Assembly: GCA_946405135.1 (NCBI GenBank) | Contig: CAMJGD010000001.1 | Span: 124,001 to 188,000 of the forward strand | Source: an uncultured Clostridiaceae bacterium | Lineage (GTDB): Bacteria > Bacillota > Clostridia > Clostridiales > Clostridiaceae | DNA length: 64,000 bases | Direction of reading: 5' to 3' | In this document: positions 63,887-64,000 of the stretch, one piece after another | How positions within the stretch are numbered: position 1 is the first letter of the stretch | Layout: every line of letters begins with the position of its first letter | The notes under the pieces: model-generated | Databases searched by the model: none | Seen by the model: only the letters and a program-made list of their open reading frames with translations | What the model was told of the DNA's origin: nothing | Position numbers and translations under genes: made by a program

Positions 63887-64000
63887 TTTATTCATGATAA
63901 GATTTAACAACTCTCTAGCAACTTCTCTTTTAGTCATTTCTTCAAGGTGAGTCTCTTTACCATTTCTGCAAAGTATAGCCACCTTATTATTATCTGAAGC
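63884..64000 (-). CDS. coaBC: Phosphopantothenoylcysteine synthase/decarboxylase, C-terminal end (partial)
   Basis: Only the last 38 codons are present; the gene continues past the right edge. ASDNNKVAILCRNGKETHLE, then TKREVARELLNLIM, matches the end of CoaBC (Dfp), where ADNNKV-type sequence is typical. Its place before priA supports this. CoaBC makes 4'-phosphopantetheine from 4'-phosphopantothenate in CoA synthesis. Confidence 0.85.
   Translation of the reverse strand, partial: ASDNNKVAILCRNGKETHLEEMTKREVARELLNLIMNK

Overview
The window is AT-rich, low-GC Firmicute DNA. It looks like a spore-forming, acid-producing Clostridium in the strict sense. It carries the sporulation genes spoVS, spoVM and ylbJ, the acetate genes pta-ackA, a phosphate butyryltransferase-like gene beside an indolepyruvate:ferredoxin oxidoreductase gene, and the conserved Firmicute order from coaBC-priA-def-fmt through smc-ftsY-ffh to rpsB-tsf-pyrH-frr-uppS-cdsA. 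The species cannot be fixed from this sequence. No rRNA, tRNA or CRISPR array was seen.

Host layout: almost every host gene is on the minus strand, so transcription runs from right to left. Read in that direction: the coaBC end, priA, def, fmt, a YugP-type protease, rsmB, rlmN, prpC-prkC, rsgA, rpe, thiN, a small membrane protein, spoVM; then asp23-fakA-like, recG, rsmD, coaD and a coiled-coil gene; pta-ackA, yceD, rpmF, plsX, acpP, rnc, a radical SAM gene, spoVS, a DUF4044-like gene, smc, ftsY, ylxM, ffh, rpsP, a KH gene, rimM, trmD, rplS; rbgA, rnhB, comM, dprA, topA, codY; rpsB-tsf, pyrH-frr, uppS-cdsA; and glnA, ptb, iorA at the left edge. rpmB, tmcAL, ylbJ and yraN are the plus-strand host genes. 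They cover translation, RNA and tRNA modification, protein targeting, lipid and wall precursors, Ser/Thr signalling, central acid metabolism, competence and sporulation.

The main find is an element of about 11.5 kb (about 12947-24468) that cuts comM just 5' of the Walker A codons. The N-terminal half of comM is at 24454-25104 and the C-terminal half at 12056-12979. Joining them at a shared 2-bp AT restores an ordinary ComM of about 508 residues. A large serine recombinase lies against the right junction. Most of the element's genes run on the plus strand, against the host.

The element encodes: a ribbon-helix-helix repressor and a divergent lipoprotein; an unlisted 51-residue Spo0E-like phosphatase; a candidate structured RNA of about 300 nt with its own promoter and terminator; a run of small unknown proteins; a phage-type replication initiator whose gene contains an iteron-like, lambda-O-style origin; an EcoRV-like restriction enzyme with its adenine methyltransferase, both keeping the residues that define GATATC recognition; a short tyrosine recombinase; and the serine integrase. 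No capsid, tail, terminase or conjugation gene was seen. It is best read as a phage-satellite-like or plasmid-like island that replicates and defends itself and may slow host sporulation while interrupting a competence gene.

Genes too short for a 60-residue cutoff that were recovered by eye are spoVM, the Spo0E-like gene, a DUF4044-like gene, a DUF5659-like gene and a small Cys-rich gene.
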